From: Adiantum capillus-veneris
Taxonomy: Eukaryota; Streptophyta; Polypodiopsida; Polypodiales; Pteridaceae
Length of the DNA: 64,000 nucleotides
Direction: 5' to 3'
NCBI GenBank assembly: GCA_014529385.2
Contig: CM043957.1
Span: forward strand, 71,695,003-71,759,002
The notes under the pieces are model-generated. The model did not search any database. It was given only the letters and a program-made list of their open reading frames with translations, and was not told the origin of the DNA. Position numbers and translations under genes: made by a program. Of the stretch, positions 23,019 to 34,398 are shown piece after piece; the first letter of the stretch is position 1; each line of letters begins with the position of its first letter.

Positions 23019-24066
23019 TCAGATCGAGGCTCGGGGCAGCACTGCAGGAGGCTAGAGTCACCAGCTCAGATTGGAGTGAAATTCGACAGGCAAAGACACG
23101 GCCCCAAATCCTGTGCAGGCCATTTTCGACAAGCAAAGACACGGCTTTGACAAAGGTCTGCGCAGACCATTTTCGACTTCGTGGTCTCGACGGGTGCAGA
23201 TCCGACTCTGCAAATTTGGGGTTTTCGGCCTACGACTGCAGGTGCTGAGGATATCGACACTCCCAGAGTGTTGATTTGTGGCTCTCTACACATCGAAGGA
23301 CGGCTCACAGTTCTTGGAGGCGTGTCACATACGACACGGGCGTATCTACACACAGACTGTAGGCGACATCCACTAGTTCATCAGGTAGCTTGTGTTTGCT
23401 GCTTGATATTCCAGATTTCATCCTGACATTGCAGGTACTTCCACATGGGATGTATTGTCAGAGATGATGTATGTCTGTTGAAGGTTTGCTGGCTGTGAGT
23501 CACGCAGCAAACAACCGCCGCAGCGGTTACAGCATACAGTGGGAAATTTGTGGATGTATGACTTTGTGGGAAGTCTATGTACTGTCAGATTTACTGCAGC
23601 CTTTGTTGAGGGTCAAGTGAGGTTTTATTGAGCTGGGGGATTCTCGAATGTTGAGATCCTTTCGGTGATACAGGTCTTGGAGCGATCCCTCGAGCACCCT
23701 TAGATAGGCAGCTATGATGTATTGACTGTGAGTTAGACAGTTGGGATTGCATCTTTGCTTTACTGCCGTTGAGGCATTGTCGCAGTCTATGCTTATAGGA
23801 CAGTGACAGGACAATGAGAGACAGTACAGGTGCAGGACAGGTTTACCCGCAGCTTACAGTGTCAGAGAGACAGTGTTTTTTGAGCTGTTTTTGGTCTGTT
23901 TTTTAGTACACCAGAGCCATTTTACAAAGGAGACTCTGCCAAAATTTCTACAGAATCTGAAGCTTTCTTGGTTCATTTGACAGGTTGATATTGGTTCAAA
24001 GGTCAGTTTACAGGGGAAACTCTGCCGAATTTTTCCCAGGAAAGTAAACTACTGTGAAGCGTAGCT
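23019..24066 (+). other. Element B untranslated leader
   Basis: About 1 kb between the primer site and the gag start, without an open frame of recognisable sequence. A long leader of this kind often holds packaging signals in LTR elements; none can be pinpointed here. Confidence 0.6.
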
Positions 24067-27000
24067 ATGGCTGGATCACAGGACACTGCTCTTTACAATA
24101 TCAAGAAGCTGGATGGAACCAATTTCCCATTGTGGAAGAAGCAGATTTGACACGTGTTGGTACAAAAGAAGCAGATAAAACCTATAAAGCTCAAGGGGAT
24201 AAAACCAGAAGATATGGACGAAGATGAATGGAGCGAAATGGATGAATTGTCACTTTCTACCATTATGCTGACTTTGGCAGAAAGCGTTTACTTCAATGTA
24301 GCAGACGAGATGTCGGCTTATCAAGCATGGTTAAAGCTGAGTGATCTTTATGAGAAGCAGAGTGCAGCTTCACAGGTATACTGGCTTAAGAAGCTTGTTG
24401 ACTTGAAGATGAAAGAAGGGACACCTATGTCCAATCATCTGAATGAATTCAACACAATCTATAGTCAGTTGTCAGCTCAAGGTGTCAAGTTTGATGAACC
24501 TGTTAGAGCTATGTTCCTGTTGATCACATTGCTGGAAAGTTGGGACACTTTTCGCACAGCTTTGAGTAATTCTGCACCTCCAGATGGTTTGAACATAGCA
24601 GGTGTAGAAGGAAGTCTGCTTACTGAAGAAACCAATAGAAAGACAATGGACAAAGGCAAAGGAACAGCCTTAGTTGTCAGGGGAAGGACCAAAGAAAAGT
24701 ACAAAGGTGGAAAGAGGAATCAATCTCGTAGCAAGTCTCGCAGTGCTAAAGGCAAGAGTGACATAGAATGCTACCATTGTGGCAAGAAGGGTCACATGAA
24801 AAGAGACTGCAGAGAATGGAAAGCAGAAAAAGACAAAGAGAAAGCTGAAGACCATGGTGAGAAGAACAAGTCCTCAGTGAAGATTCAAGAAATAAATGTG
24901 ACAAACACTGTTGCAAAGGATGACAGTCTAGTGTAAGGAGACATCTACTTCTTGAAGAATACAATGGACTCAGCTCTTCTTACAGCATCTGATGGAAATG
25001 CACTGAGTGACTGGATTATAGACTCAGGGGCATCACTTTATGTGTCTCCAAACAAGGAGTGGTTTACCTCTTATGTGACCACTAAAGATCATGTTCGGCT
25101 AGGCAATGGGCATACATGTGAGATCTTAGGTGTTGGAGATGTTCAATTGAAGTTTCAGAATGGCTCTTCTTTCACGCTGAAGAATGTGAGACATGTTCCC
25201 GCAATTACAAAGAGCTTGATCAACACAGGTTTACTTGATGATGCTGGCTACGTCACCACTTTTGGACAGAACATGTAGAAGATATCCAAGGGTTCTATGA
25301 CAGTAGCACATGGAGTAAAGTATGGAGGACTTTACATGATTTATGTATCAAATGTCTCTAAAAATGTAATCAATGTAACCGAGCAGCCGAACGTTTCTTT
25401 GTGGCATAGCTGGTTAGGACATATGTCCAAGAAGGGAATGGAAATCTTGTCTCGTTCTGGTTATTTGCCTGGCTTTTCATTTAATGATTTTGAATTCTGT
25501 GAACATTGTCTGTATGGTAAGCAAACACAGCAACCACATAAGCATAGAAGCAGTAGAAGAGATACCCAGTTGGCACTTGTTCATAGTGATTTGTGTGGAC
25601 CTATGCCTAACCTATCTCTAGGGGGAGCTTCTTACTTTATGACATTTATAGATGATTACTCGAGGAAAGTATGGGTTTACTTTCTCAAGCACAAGGATGA
25701 AGCGTTTAGTGTTTTCAAAACGTTTGTGACACTTGTGGAGAATCAGAGTGGCAAGAAGCTTAAATGCTTACGCACTGACAATGGTGGAGAGTATGTTTCA
25801 AAGGCCTTTCAGGACTTTTGTGAGTCAAAAGGTATAAAACGTGAACTTACTGCTCCTTACAATCCTCCTCAAAATGGTGTTGCTGAGAGGATGAATAGGA
25901 CCATACAAGAGAAGGTCAGAAGTATGTTGTCTAATGCACAGCTGCCAAATGGGTTTTGGGCTGAAGCTGTATCAACAACTGTTCATCTTGTAAATAGATC
26001 TCCTAGCAAGGTTTTGCAGAAGGATTCAGTGCCAGAGATGGTATGGTCAGGCAAAATGCCCTCATACAAGCATCTCAGAGTCTTTGGCTGTGAGGCATAT
26101 ACTCACGTTCCAAAAGAATTTAGGAACAAACTTGAGCCAAAGAGTAGAAAGTGCATCTTTCTAAGCTATGGTAATTCTAGTGAGATGGGGTACAGACTTT
26201 GGGGTCCCGAATCCAGAAAGGTTGTCCACAGCAATGATGTTCACTTTAATGAATCCAAATATCATTCTAAACCAGAGAGGGTTGAGGAGATTAGAAGAGT
26301 TGTCTTCCAAGAAGATGGACCTGCACGTGCAAGACAAAATGTCAGGGCTCAAGAGGAGCAAGGACATGATAGAGTGGAACCACAGGTTGTGGCTGAGCCT
26401 GAGCCATCTATTGTGCGTAGATCTGGACGTGTCACGCGACCTCCTGATAGGTTTGTTCCATCTATGAACTATGTCATGTTGACTGATTGCAATGAGCCTT
26501 CATGTTACAAGGAAGCAGTGCAAATGAAGGACTCCGGGAATTGGCAATTGGCCATGCAGTCAGAGATGACAGCTCTGCATAAAAACAAGACATGCAAGCT
26601 AGTTAAATTACCACAGGGAAAAAAGGCTCTACCTTGTAAATGGGTTTACAGGTATAAGATCACCGCTCATGATAGTCAGCCAAAGTACAAAGCAAGGCTT
26701 GTTGCCAAGGGCTTTAAGCAAGAACAAGGCATTGACTTTGATGAAGTCTTCTCTCCGGTGGTCAAGATGACTATATTGAGATGCTTTCTTGCATTGGTTG
26801 CCATATTAGATTTGGTGTTGCACCAAATGGATGTCAAGACAGCGTTCTTGCATGGTGATTTAGATGTGGAAATTTACATGCAGCAGCCAGAAGGGTTTGT
26901 TGAGAAAGGCAAGGAAGATTGGGTATGCCAGTTGTTAAAGAGTCTTTATGGCTTAAAACAATCACCGAGGGCATGGTACCATAAATTCCACAAGTTTATG

Positions 27001-28008
27001 CTTTCTCAAGGCTACAAACGTAGTGAGTTCGATCACTGTCTATATACAAAGAAGGCTAAGGATGGTAGTTCGCTGATCCTTATTTTGTATGTGGATGACA
27101 TGTTGATTGCTGGCAAGCACTTGAAAGAAATTTCAGCTTTGAAGTCAAAGATGGAAAAATCGTTTGACATGAAAGACATGGGTGAGGCAAGTCATATACT
27201 TGGTATGCGCATTGAGAGAGACAGATCAAAGAAGTTGATTTGGTTATCTCAAACAGAGTATATTGACAAGGTTTTGCAACGTTTCAATATGGAGAAGGGA
27301 AAGGCACTGAGTGTTCCATTGCCACCATATGTGAAACTTAGCAAACAAGATTGTCCTGTGTCTGAGGAAGAACAGGCTGAAATGGATAAGATTCCATATG
27401 TGTCTGCAGTGGGTAGTTTGATGTATGCAATGATTGCTACTCGCCTAGACATTGCATTTGCAGTGGGAGTAGTAAGTGGATACATGTCAAACCCAGGCAA
27501 GAAACATTGGGAGGCAGTGAAAGGAATATTGAGATACCTGAAAGCTACAAAGAGTATGCGTATATGCTATGGGAGTCAGGAGCTAAGTGTAAAGGGTTTT
27601 ACAGACTCAGATTATGCAGGTGACTTAGACAGCCGAAGGTCTACGTCAGGGTATGTCTTTACATTGGCTGGTGGAGCAGTATCATGGCGTTCTAGATTAC
27701 AAGATTGTGTTACTCAGTCTACTACAGAGGCTGAATATGTTGCAGCATCAGAGGCATGCAAAGAATCAATTTGGCTTAATCGACTAGTAACAGATTTGGG
27801 AATCAAAGAAGAGATGCCTGTGTTATATTGTGATAGTCAAAGTGCTATACAATTGGCTCGCAATCCAGTTTATCACTCAAAGACAAAGTATGTGGATGTG
27901 AAGTATCATTTCATCAGGGAAATGCTCGAGGATAAGCAACTTCAGCTTGTCAAAGTTCACACCACAGAAAATCCTGCTGATCTACTTACAAAAGGACTTC
28001 CGTCATAG
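24067..28008 (+). pseudogene. Element B gag-pol polyprotein (three in-frame stops)
   Basis: One frame of 1,313 codons runs from ATG 24067 ('MAGSQDTALYNIKKLDGTNF') to the stop at 28006. It is broken by TGA at 24148, TAA at 24934 and TAG at 25276, without frameshifts. Domains in order: gag to about 24760; CCHC knuckle 'CYHCGKKGHMKRDC' at 24769-24810; protease 'WIIDSGAS' near 25014; integrase zinc region from 'LWHSWLGHMSKKG'; integrase core with 'LVHSDLCGPM', 'RTDNGGEY' and 'PQNGVAERMNR'. Reverse transcriptase runs from 'CKWVYRYK' through 'QMDVKTAFLHG' to the catalytic 'YVDDML' at 27088. RNase H has 'TDSDYAGD', 'TEAEYVAASEA' and 'YCDSQSA'. Polymerase motifs are intact. Each stop could come from one C-to-T change in CGA, CAA or CAG. 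Confidence 0.93.
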
Positions 28009-28125
28009 AGCTTTGCGCATTTTCGCAAGCAGTTAGGTGTAGGGTAGTACATCACTTCTCTACATCTCTTGTATATTAGCTTGTATAGTAGCTTCTCTCA
28101 CACTTAAAGTACCACATTGGACTTT

Positions 28126-28136
28126 AAGTGGGAGGT
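28126..28136 (+). promoter_or_regulatory. Element B polypurine tract
   Basis: A purine-rich run (aagtgggaggt) directly before the 3' LTR primes second-strand DNA synthesis in LTR elements. Confidence 0.75.
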
Positions 28137-28328
28137 TGTTGGGGTATAAAGCCCAATGTGGTCGCCCAGGTAAGTGGGCAGGCCGCCAGGTATGTACACA
28201 TATTCTTTTGTAAAAACCTAATAAGAACTCACTATGCTCTACACATTACAGTAGAGCGAGTTCACCATATCGTCGTGCTCTTCTTCTCGCACTCTCTCTC
28301 GCGTCGCACTTCCGCTCGTACTCCTTCA
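28137..28328 (+). repeat. Element B 3' LTR (192 bp)
   Basis: Three differences from the 5' LTR (one C/G and two T/C), all in the last 60 bases. Confidence 0.95.
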
Positions 28329-28717
28329 TGGGCAAGCCATACTTGTGATCAAATTAAATGAAAGTGAAATTGTGAAGGATAGAAAACTTGAGAGGGTATC
28401 AATCACCCTCATGAATAGAGTTCTTAAAACCATTTAGGAAAAAAAGACCCTAATTTTTTATTTTTTTTTGTGACTGAGTACTTTTGAGGTTGATAGTGAG
28501 GATTTTAGTGTGTTAAATTGGATGTTCCACCACAATAGTATCCTTGCAATAACAAAGCCCAACAGGCTAGGGAGGAGTTGGATGTTGAGGATTTTGAAAA
28601 GTATAAGGTGGAATGGCACATGGGGAGATCTAAATAGTGTATGTACAATGTGTCAAAGGGTACCAATGCCAAAATCCCATTTATCTATTGCATGGGTGCA
28701 ACAAAGGAGTTGAATCA

Positions 28718-29322
28718 TGCTAATTGGAATAAATCCCCAAATAGAAACTCTAAGATCCAAACTTTCAAGCTGTTTTAATGTTTCACTTTAAATATCCACA
28801 TGTGTATATTGCATGCATTGTGTAGAATCATTGAGAAGATTGTGCACCTTTAAATAGTGTTTGCATGGAAACTACAACCTTTATTAGCCAAAGAAATTGT
28901 CATAAAAAGTATTGGACTTCGTGGAAAAAACGTGGTGATTGAGGTCATTTGGTGGAAATAATACTCCTAGGGAAGCTTCTATTAGTGGGGTGAAGGCCTT
29001 GAGTCGTGCTAATTGGAATAAATCCCCAAATAGAAACTCTAAAGGTCCAAACTTTCAGGCTATTTTAATGTTTTCCCTTTAAATATCCACATGTGTATAT
29101 TGCATGCATTGTGTAGAATCATTGAGAAGATTATGCACCTTTAAATAGTGTTTGCATGGAAACGACAACTTTTATCAGCCAAAGAAATTGTCATAAAAAG
29201 TATTGGACTTCGTGGAAAAAATGTGGTGATTGAGGTCATTTGGTGGAAACCCCACTAATAAAATAGGTCATCTAGTGGAAATAATGTTCCTAGGAGAGCT
29301 TCTATTAGTGGGGTGAAGGCAA
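28718..29322. repeat. Tandem duplication inside family D, period 289 bp
   Basis: The block 28718-29000 is repeated at 29007-29322 at high identity (for example 'aattggaataaatccccaaa' at 28722 and 29011), with an extra piece in the second copy. The same block occurs singly in family D copy 2 from about 33243, so the doubling happened in copy 1. Confidence 0.9.
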
Positions 29323-30590
29323 GGACCTTCGTAGGATTTCATGGAAAACTATGAAATATGATTCTTGTAATTTTCTTCAACACTTGCATAAGTGGCTAGT
29401 AAAGGAACTCTCTTTTTTTGTGTAGCACATTACCTTCCTTGGTTCAACACTTACATAAGTGGATAAAGGAACAGTCTTTTTGTGCAACATATTATCTACA
29501 ATCACACTCTTTGGTCTGTAAAGAAATATGAAATCTTGTCAATGTGGTCAACTCAAGGTATGGAGATGTCCCACTACCAAGCAAGAACCAAGTTTTTCAA
29601 ACACACTAGACATGGTGGAAGAGGTCAAAATGTTGATAGATTGCTTGAAGTCTTCTAGTGATTTTACAGACAGATGTGGTGTTGAACAAGATCTCAAGAG
29701 GCCAAAAAGTATTAGAAAATTTTGATATTGCTACAACTAATTAGAGGAGTATACAGAAAAGGAAAGATTCATATAGTAGGTCATCTGCAAATGGAAGGTT
29801 TTTACAATGGCTTTCCACTAAAGAGAGGCAAGGAAGAAGATGGGAAATAATACAAGGATCAATTGTGCCTGCTTGATCCAACGTCATGATTTTTATTTTT
29901 TCCCTCAAGTACTCTTGCTTCTTGTAACCCTGTAATTGCTTGCCTATGTCACTAGAACATGCAAATATATGACTAGCCATAGTGCCATACTCCAAAAACT
30001 CTAATGGCTTTTTAACTTTCAAGAAGTGTGATTTTGTCCACTCCAAGTTATGAATCTTCTTCCATTCATCTTGGAGTAATGCCAACTTCTTGGCCTTTGT
30101 ACTCTTTGTAAGATTCTTGCTTTGAAATATCATAAAAGTATACGTAGTTTCCAACCTTGTCCTCCTTTGTATGGCTGGTAAAGACCTTCTGAAAGTCTAA
30201 AATTTCATGGTGAATCCTGTCTTCAAGAAATCCCTCCAACTCAAAGGGGACATTAAAGATCTCCTTGACATAGAAAACTTGATAATTGCTTGACTTGGTA
30301 GAGTAGGTCCATCATCTATCACCACTTTTCTCTTCAACCTCTTCAATCTCCATGCCTTCCAAACTCTTCCTGTTAGAATCCTTTTTGGTTAAACGACAAA
30401 AGTAAAAGAAATTGTACATTAAGACCACTCAACCATGTATATCACACCATATTCCACAACTCAATACATATGGAAGGTGTCCAACTTACGAGATTCTATA
30501 TGGAAATACGATGCATGGAGAGCCACCCATATATATAATTTTTGTGCAAGGAGAACACATCTTGACAAAACTTGATCAAAAGATTATACT
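29323..30590. other. Family D interior, no intact gene
   Basis: The part from about 30090 on matches copy 2 at 33600-34000. The part 29340-30090 has no counterpart there and may be a separate insertion or a deletion in copy 2. A minus-strand open frame of 137 codons (30154 to 29741), lysine-rich at its start, shows no motif I recognise. Confidence 0.4.
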
Positions 30591-30597
30591 CCAAGAA

Positions 30598-30668
30598 ATG
30601 TCCTCCCTACATGAAATACAATGCACGGAGAGCCACTAGTTTACATAATTTTTGCATAGGGAGGACAT
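30598..30668. repeat. Family D hairpin a1
   Basis: Arms 'atgtcctccctacatgaaa' and 'ttttgcatagggaggacat' pair at about 16 of 21 positions. Confidence 0.7.
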
Positions 30669-30708
30669 GCGTTCAATGGAAGATACACATCAATATCATA
30701 TTGAAAAA

Positions 30709-30782
30709 TGTGTCCTCGTTATGCAAAAATACAATGCATTGAGAGTCACCCGTATACAAAGTTTTCGTGGAAGGAGGACACA
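30709..30782. repeat. Family D hairpin a2
   Basis: Left arm 'tgtgtcctcgttatgcaaaa' and right arm 'ttttcgtggaaggaggacaca' form an imperfect stem around a loop of about 32 bases. Confidence 0.65.
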
Positions 30783-30820
30783 TTTTGAAAAAGCTAAAAA
30801 AAAAGCTTATACTCTAAGAA

Positions 30821-30875
30821 GTGTCCTCTCTATGCAATTTTAGTAGGCCCAGCTAAATTCGCATAGAGAGGACAC
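30821..30875. repeat. Family D hairpin a3 (perfect 15-bp stem)
   Basis: gtgtcctctctatgc at 30821-30835 and gcatagagaggacac at 30861-30875 are exact reverse complements, with partial pairing continuing inward. Confidence 0.88.
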
Positions 30876-31500
30876 AAGTTCAATGGAGAAAATGATTTTT
30901 GTTCACGCTAAAGAAATAATTGAGGAAAAAAATGCACCTTCATGTCCTCTAAGTATCATTTTGAATGGAAGGTCATGCTCAAAAATTTGGACAAAATTGA
31001 GAAGATTAAGAAAAAATGAGGTGTAGAGGAATTTTGGGGTGTATATAGCATGTCAATTATGAGCCTTGAAATTCAATAAGTAATGAGGTTTAGAGGAATT
31101 TTGGGGTATATGGAGCATGTCAATTATGAGCCTTGAAAATTGTACACAATGATCAAATCCATGCAAAACATTTATTTTTTCTTGTATTTTCTGCAAAATA
31201 AAATCTTGTTAGATATTTATGGACTACTATATAAAGAGGAGAGCCCACCGAAACAACATTTTCTACTCATTTTTCTTCAAATGTCTTTTGAGCACTTGCT
31301 CTGCTCCAATTTATTTCTTCTACCTTTTTACATACTTCATATCCTAAATACAAAATATAATTCTACGTACTCTATCAGAAGCTCAAATTGTAGAAAGTTT
31401 TTGACATTGGCACCTAACTACTAAAAATGATATCATTTAGCTAAGTATAACTTTATATCACTTTTATTATCAACTTCTTTTGATCAATTTCTGAGAGATG

Positions 31501-31568
31501 AGTCCTCCTTGTGCAAAAATGAGTACTTGACTAGCCTTTGAGTACACAATTTTGCGCAAAAAGGACAC
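31501..31568. repeat. Family D hairpin a4
   Basis: Arms 'agtcctccttgtgcaaaa' and 'ttttgcgcaaaaaggacac', with 'gagtac' words continuing the dyad inward. Confidence 0.75.
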
Positions 31569-31604
31569 TCACTCTTTTTGATAAAGTTGTAATACATGTG
31601 TCTT

Positions 31605-31668
31605 CTCCCTTGCGTGAAAATTGAGTAGTCAGAGTAGCCTCTGACTAGTCAATTTTCGTGCAAGGGAG
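31605..31668. repeat. Family D hairpin a5 (30-bp stem, 4-base loop)
   Basis: Arms 31605-31634 and 31639-31668 around the loop 'tagc'. As DNA, 27 of 30 pairs match. As RNA, two of the three exceptions are G-U, so 29 of 30 can pair. Confidence 0.92.
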
Positions 31669-31738
31669 ACCCTATAATAAGCACAATAAATTTTTATGAC
31701 ACTCACTCTTTTTGATAAAGTTGTAATACATGTGTCCT

Positions 31739-31802
31739 CCCCCTTGCGTGAAAATTGAGTAGTCAGAGTAGCCTCTGACTAGTCAATTTTCGCGCAAGGG
31801 AG
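31739..31802. repeat. Family D hairpin a6 (30-bp stem, 4-base loop)
   Basis: Second copy of hairpin a5 with arms 31739-31768 and 31773-31802 and the same 'tagc' loop. Confidence 0.9.
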
Positions 31803-31982
31803 ACCCTATAATAAGCACAATATATTTTTTATTTTAAAACTCAAAATATGGTGATTTTGTTACCACTAGTGCATTTGAAAGGCCCAAAACCCTAGGATCG
31901 ACTCGTAGATCGCCTCTTTTGGACACTTGAAGAGCCTATATTACTTTTATTATCAACTTCTTTTGATCAATTTCTAAGACTT

Positions 31983-32055
31983 GAGTCCCCCTTGTGTGAA
32001 AAATGAGTACTTGGACTGGCCTTTGAGTACTCAATTTTTTGTGCATAAATGACAC
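31983..32055. repeat. Family D hairpin a7
   Basis: Diverged copy of hairpin a4, with arms 'gagtcccccttgtgtgaaaa' and 'ttttttgtgcataaatgacac'. Confidence 0.65.
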
Positions 32056-32087
32056 TCACTCTTTTTGATAAACATGTAATACATGTG

Positions 32088-32152
32088 CCCCACTTGCATG
32101 AAAATTGACTAGTTGGAGTAGTCTTTGACTAGTCACATTTTGCGCAAGGAAG
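32088..32152. repeat. Family D hairpin a8
   Basis: Diverged copy of a5: 'cccacttgcatgaaaattga' pairs imperfectly with 'cacattttgcgcaaggaag'. Confidence 0.65.
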
Positions 32153-32290
32153 ACCCTATAACAAGCACAAGAAAAAGTTGATTTTAAAACTCAAAATATG
32201 GTGATTTTGATGCCAGTAATGCATTCAAAAGGGCCAAAAACCTAGGATCGTCTCCGAAATCGCTTCTTTTGGACAAATGGTTGGTAGATT

Positions 32291-32728
32291 GAATGTATCC
32301 TATAGACCCCATCCCCAAACGCACCCCACCATTTTTCAATTGTTCTTCATTGATGGAATTTGTAGGAGATGGTATGAAAGGGCTATTAGGCTATACACAA
32401 AACCTTGTAGTAGAAAGGGACATTCTTAAGATGGAAAGCATTTGCTACAGCAGTTCAAGGGTCCTCTTCATCATCAACTTCAAGAAAGCAAGGAGAAGGT
32501 AAAGAACCTTCAGTCATTGTTAAATACAGCCAAAAGAAAGAGGACAGAGCTTGCGCTAAGACAAAGATAAAGGAAGTTGAAGAATATTGAGAGTCTCAAG
32601 CAAAGAAATGGAGGTACAACAAAACAATCAACAAAACTGATTAGTCCTTAGTTTAGTCTTTGTAAGTTTATGGTTACCTTAGGTCCTTAGTTTAGCCAAA
32701 CTACTCACAAAGAAACCGTAAAAAAACC
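32291..32728. other. Spacer between family D copies
   Basis: About 440 bp without a supported gene. A 69-codon open frame from 32293 has no recognised motif. Confidence 0.4.
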
Positions 32729-33129
32729 TTTCCACATCAATGCCATATATCTTGGTAGGAAGAAAGATTTCAAGTTGAACTCTTTCAATAAGCTATTCTT
32801 TGACTTGAGAAATGTGTAGAGGACAATGATAAAATTATATGATCTTCAATATATTGAGGTAAATGGGCAAGCCATTCTTGCGATCAAATTAGATAAAAGT
32901 GAAATTGTGAAGGATAGAAAACTTGAGAGGGTATCAATCACCCTTATTAATAGAGCTCCTAATACCATAGAGGGAAAAAAGACCCTAAAAATTTTAGTGT
33001 TTTGAGGTTGAGTGAGGATTTTAGTGTGTTAAATTGGATGTTCCACCACACTAGTGTCCCTGCAATAATCGAAGCCCAACAGGTTGACAAGGAGTTAAAA
33101 TTTGAGGGTTTTGAAAGATACAAGGTGGA

Positions 33130-33480
33130 ATGGCACCTAGGGGAGACCTAAAGACACTAAAGTGTATGTACAATTTGTCAAAGGGTACCAATGCCAAAAT
33201 CCCTTTTATCTACTGCACGAGTGCAACAAAGGAGTTAAATCTTGCCAATTGGAATAAATTCCCAAATAGAAACTCTAAGGATCTAAACTTTCAACCTGGT
33301 TTCAATGTTCCCCTTTCAAATATCCACATGTGCGCGTTGCATGCATTGTGTAGAATCATTGACAAGATTGTGCATCTTTACATAGGGTTTGCATGGAAAT
33401 TACAACCTTTATTAGCCAAAGAATGTGTCATAAAAAGTATTGGACTTCATTGGGGGGGGGGGGGGGAGGGAATGTGGTGA
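33130..33480 (+). pseudogene. Uncharacterised transposase-like fragment (family D)
   Basis: The 116-codon frame includes 'GDLKTLKCMYNLSKGTNAK' followed by 'PFIYC', a later 'CALHALCRIIDKIVHLYI' and 'KECVIKSIGLHWGG'. This order (GDxK ... C-x-x-x-G followed by an LHA/LHL helix) resembles proteins repeatedly found in unnamed eukaryotic transposons, but I cannot name the superfamily. Related upstream fragments near 32870 read 'VNGQAILAIKLDKSEIVKDR' before a stop. Frames on both sides are broken and a 12-base G run lies just before its end. No DDE triad was identified. It may instead be a host gene spread by duplication. Confidence 0.35.
33455..33466. repeat. Poly-G run
   Basis: About 12 consecutive G bases inside family D copy 2. 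Prone to sequencing error, so the frame downstream is uncertain. Confidence 0.85.
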
Positions 33481-34000
33481 CTGAGATCATCTCATGGAAA
33501 TAATGTTCCTAGGGAGGCTTCCATCAGTAGGGAATAGAAGAGGTCATCTAGTAGAAATAATGTTCCTAGGAGAGCTTGTATTGGTGGGGTGAAGGCAACT
33601 CTTTGTAAGATTACTTCTTTGAAAATATCATAAACGTATACAAAGCTTTAAACCTTGTCTTTATAAGGTTGATAAATATCTTCTGAAATTCTAAACTTTC
33701 ATTGTTGAATTCACTCTTCACCCTCCAACTCGAAGGGAACATTAAATATTTCCTTGACATAGAAAAACTTTGATAATTGCTTGACTTAGTAGAGTAGGTC
33801 CGTCATCTAATATAACTTATCTCTTTTACCTTTACAATCTCCATGCCTTTCGAACTCTTCGTTCTAGAATCCTTTTCTGTAAAATGAGAAAAACAATAAA
33901 ATTCATACATTAAAAGCACTCAACCATATACATCACACCATATTCCACAACTCAATACATATGAAAGATGTCAAACTTAAGAGATTCTATATTTAATACA

Positions 34001-34073
34001 TGTGTCCTCCCTATGTGAAAATACAATGCATGGAAAGCCACCCATATACATAGTTTTTGTGCAAGGAGAACGC
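34001..34073. repeat. Family D hairpin b1
   Basis: Arms 'tgtgtcctccctatgtgaaa' and 'tttttgtgcaaggagaacgca' pair imperfectly. The matching place in copy 1 (about 30510) has lost its left arm. Confidence 0.65.
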
Positions 34074-34112
34074 ATCTTGAAAAAACTTGATCAAAAGATT
34101 ATACTCAAAGAA

Positions 34113-34170
34113 GTGTCCTCCAATTCACGGAGAACCACTGGTTTACATAGTTTTTGCGTAGGGAGGACAC
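34113..34170. repeat. Family D hairpin b2
   Basis: Copy 2 counterpart of a1. The right arm 'tttttgcgtagggaggacac' is intact but the left arm is shortened to 'gtgtcctcc'. Confidence 0.6.
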
Positions 34171-34217
34171 AAGTTCAATGGAGAATACACATCGTTACCA
34201 ATACATTGATTGAAAAA

Positions 34218-34292
34218 TGTGACCTCCTTATGCAAAAAATACAATGCTGGAGAGCCACCTGTATACAAAGTTTTCACGCAATGAGGACACAG
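34218..34292. repeat. Family D hairpin b3
   Basis: Copy 2 counterpart of a2: 'tgtgacctccttatgcaaaa' against 'ttttcacgcaatgaggacaca'. Confidence 0.65.
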
Positions 34293-34328
34293 GTTGAAAA
34301 ACATAAAAAAAGACTTATACTCCAAGAA

Positions 34329-34398
34329 GTATGCTCCTACACGAGTTTAGTAGGCCCAAATAGGTGTCTATGTATGCTAATTCCCATAGGAAGGGCAC
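34329..34398. repeat. Family D hairpin b4 (decayed)
   Basis: Copy 2 counterpart of the perfect hairpin a3, recognisable by 'gagtttagtaggccca' but with the stem largely eroded. Confidence 0.5.

Larger units (their letters stand above)
22813..28328 (+). mobile_element. Copia element B, full length with intact ends
   Basis: A 5.5-kb element bounded by 192-bp LTRs that differ at 3 positions (98.4% identical) and by a perfect 5-bp duplication TGGGC. It has a tRNA-iMet primer site, a 1-kb leader, one long gag-pol frame with three stops, and a polypurine tract. It is inserted in family D copy 1, with the pre-insertion sequence still visible in copy 2. High LTR identity means a fairly recent insertion. 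The gag-pol stops make it non-autonomous unless helped. Confidence 0.95.
31563..31828. repeat. Tandem duplication (about 133 bp) carrying a long hairpin
   Basis: The unit starting 'gacactcactctttttgata' at 31564 is repeated from 31698 almost unchanged, and a more diverged third copy starts near 32051. Each carries the 30-bp-stem hairpin. Confidence 0.9.
22667..32290 (+). mobile_element. Family D repeat, copy 1 (interrupted by element B)
   Basis: Similarity to a second copy begins near 22671, continues up to element B at 22812, resumes at 28334 and runs on with internal gains to about 32290. The matching copy 2 starts near 32731. Shared landmarks include 'cctttccacatcaatg', 'gatagaaaacttgagaggg' and 'aagggtaccaatgcc', and at the end a 'tatggtgattttg ... 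taggatcg' module. Fragments read like an uncharacterised transposase (see the copy 2 ORF). Copy 1 contains an extra segment around 29340-30090 and a duplicated 289-bp block. Stops and frameshifts are dense, so it is inactive. The true ends are unknown. Confidence 0.6.

Noticed and set aside
26161-26467. ORFs overlapping the copia elements in other frames or on the opposite strand
   Set aside because: They lie wholly inside the recognised gag-pol frame with no motifs of their own. The same was judged for similar frames in elements A, C and E.
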